A stretch of 64,000 nucleotides of DNA from Planctomycetaceae bacterium (lineage in GTDB: Bacteria > Planctomycetota > Planctomycetia > Planctomycetales > Planctomycetaceae), in the NCBI GenBank assembly GCA_041398785.1, contig JAWKUA010000026.1, positions 12,946 through 76,945 on the forward strand, written 5' to 3'. The translations under genes were made by a program, and so were the position numbers. This document shows positions 1 through 9,131 of the stretch, one piece after another (the stretch's first letter is position 1; each line of letters opens with the position of its first letter). A model generated the notes under the pieces. That model was not told the origin of the DNA, did not search any database, and saw only the letters and a list, made by a program, of their open reading frames with translations.

Positions 1-1
1 G

Positions 2-1843
2 AACCTGAGCGACGAGATTGTCGACCTGATCACGGACGCGATGGCGGATGCTCCCGCCGATCGCCCCGCGTCCGCTGCCGAGTTCGCCGAGCGATTAGAA
101 GACTGTCTGCAATGTCTGAAACTCGGAGCCGACGCTGACGCGACAGACGACCCACCGTCCGGCCTGGAAACGGGTGCCGGCCCGCTGGTCCTGCATGAGA
201 ACGCACAGTTCAGCGTGTACCGGCCAAAGGCCATTCCGCCCGGAAGATGGGAACCAATGCTGGCGTTCGCGCACCTGTCCGAACTTCCGCCGGACGCCGC
301 ATCCGACGCAATTGAGCCGCTGGAAGAAGTTCGTCGGCAGGCAGAACAGGTGCTGGGACCGCGGGCAGAAAATTTCCAGGCATTGACTTCCGATGCCGGC
401 CAGCCCATTCCTCACGGCGGAGAACTGACGTTCGTGCCGAGCGGCGAAGGGCTGGAATTCAATCCTCCGTCGCGCACGTTCCGATGGCTGGAATCAGTCC
501 ACCGGGAAGAATTCCGGTTTCGCGCTGATGCGGCGCTGGATGGTCAGACGGCTCGGGGACACATGTCTGTGTTCCTGGGAGACATCCTGATTGCGGAGGT
601 CAATCTGGTGACTCGCGTCAGTCGGCACACGGACGACAACAGCGACAGCGATTTGTCTTCGCGCAATTCGGCGTATCGGTTTCGGAGAATCTACGCCTGC
701 GTCGCGGCGGAAGATTCCGCGATCGCGGAACAGTTTCGCGATTACGCTTCAGCCATGCGCGATTCCTGCCTGACGCTCAATCATTATCGCGGCGCCGTCC
801 GACTGGATGATGAAGAACGGCGGCAAATTCACTCGGCTGACGTGTTTCAGCTCTACTGGTCGAATCATTCCATGAATTCTCCGGGCATTGAGGAACGCTG
901 GCGTTTTGCACTTGGGCTGAATCGGCCGGAATTCATTCGATCGCTGTATTGGGAGGAACCGTTTCCGGCCGATCCCGTGCGTTCATTGCCGCCCGCCGAA
1001 CTGCTGGCTCTGGGGTTTCAAAAGATTCGCATCGTGCCCGCGCTCGCCAAACCGGCTCCGACCGGCAGGCCGGCACGAGTCAGCCGCAAACTTGATCGTG
1101 TCCGCAAACCTCGCTGCGTGACTTCCGAAGCCCGACTGGAAATCATGTCCGGATCCAATCAGGGAAAAGTGTTCACGCTGACAAAGGACTGTATCACCAT
1201 CGGACGTCACCCTAACTGCGACGTTCCGTTGTCGACGCATTTCCTCTCCAGATTTCACACTCAACTGATCCGGAACAACGGGGAGTGGTTCGTCGGTGAC
1301 ATGCAGAGCCGCCAGGGAACGTTTCTAAACGGGAAAGCGATCAACGGACAAACCCGCCTGAAAGATGGTGACTTGATTCATATCGAGAATGTCCTGATCG
1401 CGTTCCGGCTACTGTCCGCTGACTCCGACTCCAATGCCAACGCCCCGAGTTTCCGGGACGACACGCAGTCGCGCACGACCCTGACTGCCGACGTTCAGAC
1501 CGACCAGATGCCGCCGGAACCCGAATCGCCGGCCGACGACGAACTCGCTGCCGAAGGCATCCCGCGGCTCCGAAAACACGTCGCCGTGGACGTACAGAAA
1601 CGGCTCGGCGTCACGACGCCTGCGAGCGATTCACCGGAAACGCCGAGTGCGGGGATTCCTTCGACGACGTCAAGCGAACGTTCCGTCGACGCGCCGAGCC
1701 GTGCCAAAAAGTCGGCGGACGAAGGTGTCTGGGCCAGCAGTTCGCCCAGGTCGCGGCGAACTCCGTCAGTGCTTGCCATCGTGGTCGTGATCACGACGGC
1801 AATCGTCGCCGTGATCGTCGGAAAGCTGCTGACGGGAAGCTGA
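2..1843 (+). CDS. Ser/Thr protein kinase C-terminus with FHA domain and C-terminal membrane helix (5' partial)
   Basis: The frame is open from base 2, before the first ATG at 41. The upstream codons read through into a typical end of a Hanks-type kinase domain (LITDAMADAPADRPAS then AEFAERLEDCL), so the true start lies outside the window. After a divergent middle region of about 330 residues comes an FHA phosphothreonine-binding domain (roughly codons 370-455 counted from base 41, with IGRHPNCD, LSRFH and GTFLNG). A Ser/Pro/Glu-rich linker and one C-terminal transmembrane helix follow (about 578-597). The inferred role is a membrane-tethered signalling kinase that recognises phosphorylated partners. 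Kinase-FHA arrangements are common in Planctomycetota. The catalytic part is not visible, so kinase activity is inferred only from the C-lobe remnant. Confidence 0.8.
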   Translation, partial: NLSDEIVDLITDAMADAPADRPASAAEFAERLEDCLQCLKLGADADATDDPPSGLETGAGPLVLHENAQFSVYRPKAIPPGRWEPMLAFAHLSELPPDAASDAIEPLEEVRRQAEQVLGPRAENFQALTSDAGQPIPHGGELTFVPSGEGLEFNPPSRTFRWLESVHREEFRFRADAALDGQTARGHMSVFLGDILIAEVNLVTRVSRHTDDNSDSDLSSRNSAYRFRRIYACVAAEDSAIAEQFRDYASAMRDSCLTLNHYRGAVRLDDEERRQIHSADVFQLYWSNHSMNSPGIEERWRFALGLNRPEFIRSLYWEEPFPADPVRSLPPAELLALGFQKIRIVPALAKPAPTGRPARVSRKLDRVRKPRCVTSEARLEIMSGSNQGKVFTLTKDCITIGRHPNCDVPLSTHFLSRFHTQLIRNNGEWFVGDMQSRQGTFLNGKAINGQTRLKDGDLIHIENVLIAFRLLSADSDSNANAPSFRDDTQSRTTLTADVQTDQMPPEPESPADDELAAEGIPRLRKHVAVDVQKRLGVTTPASDSPETPSAGIPSTTSSERSVDAPSRAKKSADEGVWASSSPRSRRTPSVLAIVVVITTAIVAVIVGKLLTGS

Positions 1844-1878
1844 CCGGTGGTTGCCGGATACAGACGCCGGGCGGCTGC

Positions 1879-2583
1879 TCAGTGTTCGCTTTCGCGCGGT
1901 TCAGAGTCGGGAGTCTGCTGGTCGTCCCGTCCTGCCGCAGCGGCTCTGTCGGCGGAGTCGAACGCCATGACTTCGTCCATGATCCCCTGCCCTCGAGCTT
2001 TGCGGACGCGGTTCAGTTTTCCGCCCAGTGCCTGGAAACACCCCATCGTTCCGGTCGTGGACGCGGCAAACGTCATGGCCTGATCGGCTCCGACGCCCAT
2101 CTGTGCCGCGGTTGCGATGGCATCCTGATTCGCCCCAAGGAAGATGAATTGCCAGGAGTACTTTTCCCGCTGTTCGCGAATCATTTCGTTAATTCGGTGA
2201 AGCGTGAATTCGCGGCTGGCGTTTTCGAAGCCGTCAGTCAGCGTGACGAAGATCACGGTCCCCGGCCGTTTGTGTTCCCGCAGCCGGCTCAACCGCTGCC
2301 CGGTCGCGACGATTGTCCGGCCCATCGCGTCCAGCAGCGCCGTGGATCCGCGAGGCTGATACGTGCGGTCTGTCAGCTTCGGAGCCTTGTTGACGTTGCG
2401 TCCGGCGTACATCGGTTCGTACTGATCGTCGAACTGCACCAGCGACAGTTCCGCGATACCGTCACCGGAACACTGCGACGACAGAAACCCGTTGAAGGCT
2501 TCAATCGTCGCGGCCTTGATGAAACCCATGGATCCGGATCGATCCAGGACGAATGTGATGTCGGTCAGGTCAGTTCGAGGCAT
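1879..2583 (-). CDS. VWA domain protein
   Basis: This 234-residue protein is essentially a single von Willebrand factor A domain. It has a complete MIDAS metal site: DRSGSMG near the N-terminus (DxSxS), a Thr in PRGSTALLDAMG, and an Asp in TLTDGFENAS. There is no signal peptide or transmembrane helix, so it is probably cytoplasmic. The start at 2583 (MPRTDLTD) is preferred over an upstream ATG because the domain begins there directly. The C-terminus is a short acidic and Arg-rich tail. Cytosolic VWA proteins usually serve as metal-dependent protein-interaction modules; the partner is not apparent here. It is convergent with the kinase-FHA gene. Confidence 0.8.
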   Translation of the reverse strand: MPRTDLTDITFVLDRSGSMGFIKAATIEAFNGFLSSQCSGDGIAELSLVQFDDQYEPMYAGRNVNKAPKLTDRTYQPRGSTALLDAMGRTIVATGQRLSRLREHKRPGTVIFVTLTDGFENASREFTLHRINEMIREQREKYSWQFIFLGANQDAIATAAQMGVGADQAMTFAASTTGTMGCFQALGGKLNRVRKARGQGIMDEVMAFDSADRAAAAGRDDQQTPDSEPRESEH

Positions 2584-2799
2584 CGTCGGGAATCCTTTGT
2601 GGATGGACTGTCGCAGCGGCATGCGCCCCGGCGGACGTCGCCGGAAGCCATCGAATGTCGCTGTGTCTGTCTGTCACTCAGGATTCCGGCGCAGAACCCG
2701 CCAGGATTTCCGAAAAAAGATTTTGTCGGGTGAATGGGGGCATCGCAGAGTCTCTGCAACCGATTCATTCGCAGGACGAACTCAAACCCGTGCCGCCCG

Positions 2800-3186
2800 C
2801 TACCATCCGGCAGGCGGTTCCCAGAGTTCTACCTTGTTGCCCTCCGGATCAATGACCCAGCCGAATTTCCCAAACTCAGATTCTTCGAATTTCTCCAGAA
2901 CGGTGCAGCCTTCTTCCTTCAGAACGGCCAGCAGCGACCGCACATCAGCAACGCGGTAGTTGATCACAAACGGTGCTGCGCTCTGCGACAGACATTCGCC
3001 GTCCGCCGGTCCAATGGACCATACGGTGGTTCCGGATGTCGGATTACCTTCCGAATCCTGCCATCGGAACGTGGCGCCGCCCCAATCCTGCACGTCAATT
3101 CCAAGGTGCCGCTTGTACCAGGCTTGCATCGCTTTTGGATCCTTCGCTGCGAAGAAGATTCCACCGATGCCGGTGACTCGTTTCAT
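2800..3186 (-). CDS. VOC-family (glyoxalase/bleomycin-resistance-like) protein
   Basis: This small protein of 128 residues matches the vicinal oxygen chelate fold. It begins KRVTGIGGIFFAAKDPKAM, continues with WYKRHLGIDV, and ends DPEGNKVELWEP, where the Glu is the usual metal-ligand position. Proteins like this are often annotated as glyoxalase-like or lactoylglutathione-lyase-related. The substrate cannot be told from sequence, and single-domain members normally dimerise. The start at 3186 follows an AGGA box about 10 bases upstream; a further in-frame ATG at 3237 would add a tail unlike the family. Confidence 0.8.
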   Translation of the reverse strand: MKRVTGIGGIFFAAKDPKAMQAWYKRHLGIDVQDWGGATFRWQDSEGNPTSGTTVWSIGPADGECLSQSAAPFVINYRVADVRSLLAVLKEEGCTVLEKFEESEFGKFGWVIDPEGNKVELWEPPAGW

Positions 3187-3548
3187 TTTCGATTGTTCCT
3201 GTGAGTCTGCATGAAGGCGAAGTGCGGTATGTCGCACGATGAACTGCGATCGATCCGGTGGCAGGGACGCTGGCGGATGGATCGAGCGTTGCCGTTGCGG
3301 CTTCGTGAGTCGTTGTGTATCCAGAGGAACCCGTCAACGGTCCAGAGCGGACGTAATGGCAGGTTACACGGCGGGGAATGCGTTGTCACGATGCTCAGCC
3401 GACCCTGAAAGCGAACTCACGTCGCGCTGCTCGCCTGCGATTGCGACCCGGCGATATCGAATCCCTGGTGGTTGTGGTGCTTTGCACTTCGAAGTGCTCG
3501 GCTATCATTCCGGGAGAATAACTTTTGAGGTGCATGGAATCCTTTTGT
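3187..3548. other. Intergenic region between VOC gene and pdxH
   Basis: This is the divergent spacer of about 360 bases. Frames crossing it are short and have no recognisable domain. A GGGAG box at about 3512-3516 precedes a TTG at 3525, which is an alternative pdxH start. Promoters for both genes must lie here, but I cannot point to a convincing -35/-10 pair. Confidence 0.4.
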
Positions 3549-4151
3549 ATGACATTGAAGCGACAGGACCTTGACGCCAGCCCGTTTCGGCAGTTCGAAG
3601 CGTGGTTTCAGGCGGCAAACGATGCCGGGCTGCATGAACCCAATGCGATGAGCCTTGCGACGGCAACTTCGCAGGCCGCGCCGTCTCTGCGAACGGTGCT
3701 GCTGAAGTACTGGGACGAACAGGGATTCGTGTTCTTCACCAATTACGGCAGCCGCAAGGCTCGTGAGATCAACGAGAATCCTCAGGTCGCCGTACTGTTC
3801 TACTGGCCCCCTCTGCAGCGGCAGATTCGAATCGAAGGAGCCGTTCAGAAGGTATCTTCCGCGGAATCGCTGCGGTATTTCGCGACGCGCCCCCGAGGCA
3901 GCCAGTTGGGAGCCTGGTGTTCGGCACAGAGCACGGCGATTTCTTCGCGGTCGATCCTGGAAGCGAAGCTGGCTGAGATTCGGCAGAAGTTCCAGGAAGG
4001 GAAGATTCCGCTGCCTTCGTTTTGGGGCGGATATCGAATTGTCCCGCGACGATTCGAATTCTGGCAGGCCGGCGACGACCGTCTGCATGATCGGTTCGTG
4101 TATGAGCCGGCGGAAGACGCAACCTGGTCCATTCAGCGACTGGCTCCCTGA
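3549..4151 (+). CDS. pdxH: Pyridoxamine/pyridoxine 5'-phosphate oxidase
   Basis: PdxH oxidises pyridoxamine or pyridoxine 5'-phosphate to pyridoxal 5'-phosphate using FMN and O2, the last step of vitamin B6 synthesis or salvage. Family hallmarks are collinear with E. coli PdxH: RTVLLKYWDEQGFVFFTNYGSRKA (FMN and substrate region), FYWPPLQRQIRIEG, RPRGSQLGAW, PLPSFWGG, IEFWQ-like FEFWQAG, RLHDRF, and the C-terminal RLAP. Length from the ATG at 3549 is 200 residues, slightly short at the N-terminus compared with E. coli. In-frame alternatives are ATG 3534 and TTG 3525, the latter with the better GGGAG box. It is a cytoplasmic homodimer in known members. Confidence 0.93.
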   Translation: MTLKRQDLDASPFRQFEAWFQAANDAGLHEPNAMSLATATSQAAPSLRTVLLKYWDEQGFVFFTNYGSRKAREINENPQVAVLFYWPPLQRQIRIEGAVQKVSSAESLRYFATRPRGSQLGAWCSAQSTAISSRSILEAKLAEIRQKFQEGKIPLPSFWGGYRIVPRRFEFWQAGDDRLHDRFVYEPAEDATWSIQRLAP

Positions 4152-4540
4152 CATTGCGCCCCCTGACATCGGGCTCCCCGGCTTCCGCGTGAACCGGGTT
4201 GGTCCCCGTGCGGATGGCCCGTCCGGCGTTCGCCCTTCCGGTGTTCGGGCGATTGCAGCGGTACACCAGCCGCCTCGGACGATTTCGCCAGGCCCGATTG
4301 ACCGGTGACAGCATTCGCGCTCGCAGTTCGTCGGTCAGACGCAACGGCTGCCCGGCAACCGCCGCGCTCGTTTGTTCTGGTTCGTGGCGACCATTTGAAG
4401 GCGGGCGAGAACTGGTACCGACACCATGCCGTCGGCCTTCATGCGGTGTTCACAGACTTCGGCGACAGTTATTCTTGCGGCAATTCCGGAGGCGCAAGAT
4501 TTGCCTGACCGTGATCTGTCTGAGGCGCGAAGAGAACGTT
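4152..4540 (+). other. Leader region upstream of sensor kinase
   Basis: About 390 bases separate pdxH from the likely kinase start. The frame is open through much of it, but the translated text is Arg/Pro-rich and unlike any domain, so I treat it as untranslated. No response-regulator gene is present here, although PhoR-type kinases often have one upstream. A GGAGG at about 4488-4492 is 18 bases from a GTG at 4511, too far to be a good start. Confidence 0.4.
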
Positions 4541-6325
4541 TTGAACTGGCTGAAATCACGACTGTTCTGGCGGATCATCGGGATCTATGTCCTGTTGTCG
4601 ACGCTTGCGCTCGGCGGCTTGCTGATCACACTGACGGAGCGACTGCGTGCTCACGGCAGACATGAACTGGAAGCGGAGAACCGCCGAGTTCTGCAGGCGA
4701 TCTGCGAAAGTCTGTCCGGCGGCGCCTCACTCGCTTCGATCGCAGGGGACTGGGAGCCGCTGCTGGGCAGCCGGAATCAATCGCTGGTTCTGCTGGACGA
4801 TGCCGGGACGATCGTTGCCGCGACGCACGGCGGTGACGCGCTGAGCAGCGCGACGCTTGGTTCGCTTGTGCGCAGCACTCGCCACGAACGCGCAGTGACC
4901 ATCTGGCTGGCCGGCAGACCGACCGTCGTTGTAAGTGCAGCGTCCGTCGAATCTGCGGCGTCCGATGTAGCGGTGGTTGTGCTGCAATCAGATGTTGCCG
5001 ACAGACTGGAAGCGTCTGAAGCGGTGGTGAATTCCGCGGGGCGAGCGGCCGTTGTAGCGTGGCTTTGCGGAACCGCGTGCCTGGCGTTTGTCGCGTCGAC
5101 GTTTGTGGGACCGCTGCGTTCGCTGATGTCGGCGATGACCATGTCAGAATCTTCCCAGGACCGGCGAAGCGATCTGCTGTTGCGGCTCAGCGACCGGCCG
5201 GACGAATTCGGCCAGATCGCCAGGTCGCTCAGGAACGTTGAGTCCGACCGGCGCAACAAACTGGCGGAGCTGCAGAAGTCGGAAACGCAGGTTCGAGCAC
5301 TGGCGACTCGACTTTCCACGGTTCTGCAGTCGATGGTGGAAGGCGTTGTCGCGGTGGACACCAGCGAACGCATCCTGTTCGCCAACGACGTGGCCGGAAA
5401 ACTAATGGGACTTGAGCCTTCCGAAGTGGAAGGGCGTTTCATCTACGAAGCAATCCGCAGTCCTCACGTGCAGGACACGGTTCGGGAAGCGATTCTTGCC
5501 GAAGAGCCGACGACATTGGAATTCAAGCTGCCGCGCGGCGGGCAGCAGCTTTCTCTGGTGGCGGCTCCGATTCGCGGCGAAGGAGCGACCGGCGCGGTGC
5601 TGGTTTTCCACGACGTGTCGGAAATTCGCCGGCTGGAATCGATGCGACGCGATTTTGTCAGCGGCGTGTCCCACGAACTCAAGACGCCGTTGACCGTGAT
5701 TCAGGCCTGCACGGAAACTCTGCTGGACGGTGCCATCGATGACCGGGACGCGGCCCTCCGGTTCCTCAGGCAGATTGAGGAACAGTCGGAGCGACTGCTG
5801 CAGTTGATTCTGGGAATGCTGCAGCTTGCTCGTGTGGAGTCCGGGGAGCAGGCATTCAACAGGGAGCCTGTTGCGGTGCATGAAATCGGTGCACAGGTCA
5901 TTCAGTCACTGAAGCCCGTCGCCGAAGCCCGATCCATTCAGCTTTCAATGACCGGCGAAGCGGAAATGTATGTGCTTGCCGACTACCAGGCACTGCGGAC
6001 CGTGCTGAGTAACCTGGTCGACAACGGAATCAAGTACACTCCGGAAGGCGGGCAGGTCACACTGGAACTTTCCGCGGAAACTCACGCCGGCGTTATTCGC
6101 GTTCAGGACAACGGCGTCGGCATCCCGGAGAAGCACCGTCGCCGTGTGTTCGAGCGGTTCTATCGCGTGGAACGGGATCGGAATCGCGAACGAGGTGGCA
6201 CCGGACTGGGACTGGCGATTGTCAAGCACCTGTGTAACACGATGCGGGCGGAACTCAGCCTGCACAGCCGAGCGGGCCAGGGGACAACCGTCACTATTCG
6301 GTTTCCCGTCGAGGACGGACAATGA
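4541..6325 (+). CDS. PhoR-like membrane sensor histidine kinase (TM-HAMP-PAS-HisKA-HATPase)
   Basis: This is a sensor kinase of about 594 residues. It has TM1 (about 7-30), an extracytoplasmic sensor segment, TM2 (about 167-190), a HAMP linker, and a PAS domain (about 255-365). The HisKA helix carries GVSHELKTPLTVI with phospho-accepting His about 378. The ATPase domain has N box NLVDNGIKYT, G1 DNGVGIP and G2 GGTGLGLAI. Domain order resembles PhoR/ResE kinases. The start is a TTG at 4541 with GAAGAG upstream, because the helix TM1 begins immediately after it; GTG 4511 is the main alternative. No cognate response regulator is adjacent. The gene overlaps its downstream neighbour by ATGA, so the two are probably co-translated. 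The signal sensed is unknown. Confidence 0.88.
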   Translation: MNWLKSRLFWRIIGIYVLLSTLALGGLLITLTERLRAHGRHELEAENRRVLQAICESLSGGASLASIAGDWEPLLGSRNQSLVLLDDAGTIVAATHGGDALSSATLGSLVRSTRHERAVTIWLAGRPTVVVSAASVESAASDVAVVVLQSDVADRLEASEAVVNSAGRAAVVAWLCGTACLAFVASTFVGPLRSLMSAMTMSESSQDRRSDLLLRLSDRPDEFGQIARSLRNVESDRRNKLAELQKSETQVRALATRLSTVLQSMVEGVVAVDTSERILFANDVAGKLMGLEPSEVEGRFIYEAIRSPHVQDTVREAILAEEPTTLEFKLPRGGQQLSLVAAPIRGEGATGAVLVFHDVSEIRRLESMRRDFVSGVSHELKTPLTVIQACTETLLDGAIDDRDAALRFLRQIEEQSERLLQLILGMLQLARVESGEQAFNREPVAVHEIGAQVIQSLKPVAEARSIQLSMTGEAEMYVLADYQALRTVLSNLVDNGIKYTPEGGQVTLELSAETHAGVIRVQDNGVGIPEKHRRRVFERFYRVERDRNRERGGTGLGLAIVKHLCNTMRAELSLHSRAGQGTTVTIRFPVEDGQ

Positions 6326-7029
6326 CCAAAGAAGACTTTCGCAACTGGCTGGTAAAAAAAATCGAAACGCAGCAGAAGCTGACGATCGGTGCCAGCGCCG
6401 CGATGGCGGTGCTGGGACTGCTGGCGTTTGTTGTTCAGGGAGGAATTCTCTACTGGCTGGTTTCGTTCGGATACGGCCGGACGACCGGCGCCATGGTGAT
6501 CCTCGGACTGTTCGGCGGAATGGGAGTTTTCACGTTTCTGACCGCTCCGGGGAAACTCCGCGATGGTGAATTCGAAGCGAACACGCCGGACGGTTCCATC
6601 ACGGTGCGCGTTGCTCCCACCATGTCCGCTGCCTGGACGTTTGCGATGGGCAGTCTGGAGTCTGACCAGTCATGGCCTGAAAGAATCTTCGGCCTGCTGA
6701 TGCTGGTTCCGCGGCTGATCTGGACCGCCTGGTACATGTACGGGCGCATTGAGCAGGTCCGGCAGATCGATATCAACGCGTGCGCGGCCGTTCTGCGACT
6801 GTTGTTCAAAAAGTCCGAAAAGGTCAGCGTGGAGACGATCGCCGAAAAACGAAGCGGTACTGATCTGACAAAGACGCTTCGGGAAGTTTCGCTGATCGAC
6901 GGAGTCGTATTCCTGACAAAGCGGGATGTCGGTATCAGCATCGCTCCGCGGTTGTCGGAGGATCTGGCGAAGTGGCGCGAAAAGCTTGGCGAATCATCCG
7001 AAGCTCCGTCGTCACCGTTTGCTGACTGA
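6322..7029 (+). CDS. Hypothetical membrane protein coupled to sensor kinase
   Basis: This 235-residue protein of unknown function starts inside the stop codon of the histidine kinase (ATGA overlap), implying translational coupling. Two strongly hydrophobic helices lie near the N-terminus (about 22-48 and 50-72), with a third amphipathic or hydrophobic stretch around 128-145 (ERIFGLLMLVPRLIW). The soluble C-terminal half is rich in charged residues and may be a winged-helix-like or dimerisation segment (AAVLRLLFKKSEKVSVETIA). It could act as an accessory to the kinase, but I recognise no family. The assignment as a real gene rests on coupling, codon use and length. Confidence 0.7.
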   Translation: MTKEDFRNWLVKKIETQQKLTIGASAAMAVLGLLAFVVQGGILYWLVSFGYGRTTGAMVILGLFGGMGVFTFLTAPGKLRDGEFEANTPDGSITVRVAPTMSAAWTFAMGSLESDQSWPERIFGLLMLVPRLIWTAWYMYGRIEQVRQIDINACAAVLRLLFKKSEKVSVETIAEKRSGTDLTKTLREVSLIDGVVFLTKRDVGISIAPRLSEDLAKWREKLGESSEAPSSPFAD

Positions 7030-7090
7030 TGCCGCAGCACGGTGATATCCAGTGAAACGGCCGATCGTTCCGGTTCGAAGCCTCAGGCGA

Positions 7091-7996
7091 TCATGACCCT
7101 TCGGCAGCCGCGACAAGCTGTTCGACGGTGTGTCTCAGCAGTCGGTCGCCGCCGAACTGCATTCCCAGACCCTTGATCTTGTCGCTGACAATCTGATGCC
7201 GGGGCACCGGACATTCACCGTTGATCACTGCGTCGCTGCCGGAGATTTCCTTTGCCAGCTCGGCGACTTCGCAGTCGGAGATATATCGGTCGTAGCAACT
7301 GAAGACTTCTCCGGCGACGGCGTCGGCATGCAGCAGGATATCCACGGCCTCCGCGACATCCGCCGCATGTACCTCCTTTCCGCCGCGGTGGCATTCGACG
7401 GTTTCCCCGGCGGCCACGCGCCGCACCAGATCGTACCACTTGCTGCGGGACGGCACATGATGCAGTCCGTAAATGCCGGTTGGCCGCAGCGCGCAAATCG
7501 TGTAGCCGGCGCCAAAACCATAGCTGTGAACGAACTGCTCAATCGCGGCCTTGTAGGCTCCATAGTGAGTCGTCATCCACAGCGGATGAGTTTCGTCGAG
7601 CGGCCGGTCGTCGAGAATCTTTTCGTGAACCGCGCACGTGGAAATGAAGACGAACCGGCGAACGTGCAGTCTGCGAGCCGCCTCGATGAGCTGCACCGAA
7701 CCGACAACGTTTTTCTGCACGAACTCCGTGATGTCGCCTTCGCCGCCGCGAAACGTGTCACCGGTACGATGCAGGCCGGAGTGGACGACCGCGTCGCAGC
7801 CTTCCAGCAGAGCCACACACGAACGTTCGTCGCCAAGTTCGCCGCGGACCCAGGTGACATCCATACCGCCGTCGCCCGGTTCATAGCAGTCACTTTCCGA
7901 GCGGTACCAGCAGCGGCACGAGTTGCCAACTTCGTGCATCTTGTTCACGATATAGTGGCCCAAGAATCCGGTAGCACCGGTGACTGCGACTTTCAT
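7091..7996 (-). CDS. NAD(P)-dependent epimerase/dehydratase (extended SDR)
   Basis: This is an extended short-chain dehydrogenase/reductase of 301 residues. The N-terminal Rossmann motif GATGFLG (7-13) binds NAD(P). The catalytic Tyr-x3-Lys pair is YGAYK (Tyr145, Lys149), and the partner Ser/Thr lies in FISTCA (about 119-120). RPTGIYG and the C-terminal substrate domain fit sugar-nucleotide epimerases or dihydroflavonol-reductase-like enzymes; the specific substrate is not determinable. It is cytoplasmic, and is divergent from the rhodanese gene with about 50 bases between starts, so their promoters must overlap. Confidence 0.85.
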   Translation of the reverse strand: MKVAVTGATGFLGHYIVNKMHEVGNSCRCWYRSESDCYEPGDGGMDVTWVRGELGDERSCVALLEGCDAVVHSGLHRTGDTFRGGEGDITEFVQKNVVGSVQLIEAARRLHVRRFVFISTCAVHEKILDDRPLDETHPLWMTTHYGAYKAAIEQFVHSYGFGAGYTICALRPTGIYGLHHVPSRSKWYDLVRRVAAGETVECHRGGKEVHAADVAEAVDILLHADAVAGEVFSCYDRYISDCEVAELAKEISGSDAVINGECPVPRHQIVSDKIKGLGMQFGGDRLLRHTVEQLVAAAEGS

Positions 7997-8044
7997 TCAG
8001 GATCCCCTGGCACGGGCTGACGGCAACGAACAGGAACAGCGATT

Positions 8045-8365
8045 ATGGAAGTGGACTGCGGGACTGTCAAAGCGAAGCGCGACGCGGGCGACGTCTTCCT
8101 GCTGCTGGACTGCCGTGAACAGGCCGAGTTCGACCGGGTCGCAATCGATGGGGCCGTGCTGCTGCCGATGAGCGAAATTCACGGGCGAGTCTCTGAACTG
8201 GAAGAACACAAAGCTGCGGAAATCGTCGTCTACTGCCACCACGGCGGACGCAGTCTGCGTGTTGCCATGTGGCTCCGGCAACAGGGGTTTCAGAAAGCGT
8301 TCAGCATGGCTGGCGGCATCGATCAATGGGCGATGGAAATTGACGTTTCCCTGCCCCGATATTGA
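8045..8365 (+). CDS. Single-domain rhodanese-like sulfurtransferase
   Basis: This 106-residue protein is one rhodanese domain. It has an LLDCREQAEF N-terminal motif, an active-site loop CHHGGR with Cys64, and the closing MAGGIDQW signature. The six-residue catalytic loop fits sulfurtransferases rather than Cdc25-like phosphatases, which have seven. There is no signal peptide, so it is cytoplasmic. Single-domain proteins like this transfer sulfur from persulfides or thiosulfate to acceptors; the acceptor here is unknown. A second Cys at 23 replaces the usual Val/Ile-Asp-Val-R context but does not disturb the fold signature. Confidence 0.88.
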   Translation: MEVDCGTVKAKRDAGDVFLLLDCREQAEFDRVAIDGAVLLPMSEIHGRVSELEEHKAAEIVVYCHHGGRSLRVAMWLRQQGFQKAFSMAGGIDQWAMEIDVSLPRY

Positions 8366-9131
8366 GCAGCGATCACGACCTGTTCGACGGCTGAAAAAAG
8401 CACCTCTGAAACGACAAAGCCGCGTCGAACACCTCGGCGCCTCAATGAGTTTCCACGCCGCTTGATTCTCCGGCGCGACGGGGTGGTCACGAACCGACTT
8501 CCGTTCAGGCGCTGATCCTCGGGGCAGGACAGGATCGCGCGGACGTCCCGGACTGCGCTGGATCCGCAGATTCCGAATTCGACGGTGGACGACTTCGTCG
8601 CCAACCGAAGAGGACTCCCGTCGGACAGGTCGCGTTCGCTCGACCGCGAATTCACAACATCCCGGGAAACCACAGTGTCGGCGGCATTCGCGAAGCCTGC
8701 CCAGGAATCAGCGACACGGCTCGATCGGCAGCTTTCGCCGATCCTGACGGCGCTCGGCAGAGAACGACGTCAACGCCGTCAAGCAAAACTGCCGGAATTG
8801 CCAATTTGCGCGATTTTCAGCAGAAATGTCCTCTCGACGGTATTGCTGCGATCCGGTAATTAGCCGCGTCTCTCAATTTCTCTCCTCACCTATCTGTCCT
8901 GAACTCCTCGCATCTCGTTTTTGGCATCCGCCTGTTTTCCTGTTACGTGCCGGACACACCGAATCGACCGCAGTCCCGTGCTGCCATCGTAGCCGGAGAA
9001 TCGTCCGCACCTCTGAATCGCAGAAGCGATGGACGCGGGTCGGCCTGAATTTCGCCAGACGACACCCTGCGGTTCGTGCCCGGAAAAATCTGTCTGCCAG
9101 CCCACTGTTTTTCTTTCGAATAAGGCCCTTC
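8366..9131. other. Long intergenic region
   Basis: No gene is evident in these roughly 765 bases. Short open frames on both strands are Arg/Ser-rich and match no family, and none has a good ribosome-binding site followed by plausible codon use. It holds the promoter of the downstream lipoprotein gene. I see no tRNA, no long repeat and no clear terminator. Confidence 0.4.

Noticed and set aside
8826..9131. Upstream extension of the Pro-rich lipoprotein frame
   Set aside because: The frame is open to 8826, but the lipobox signal peptide starts at 9132 and the upstream text has no homology.
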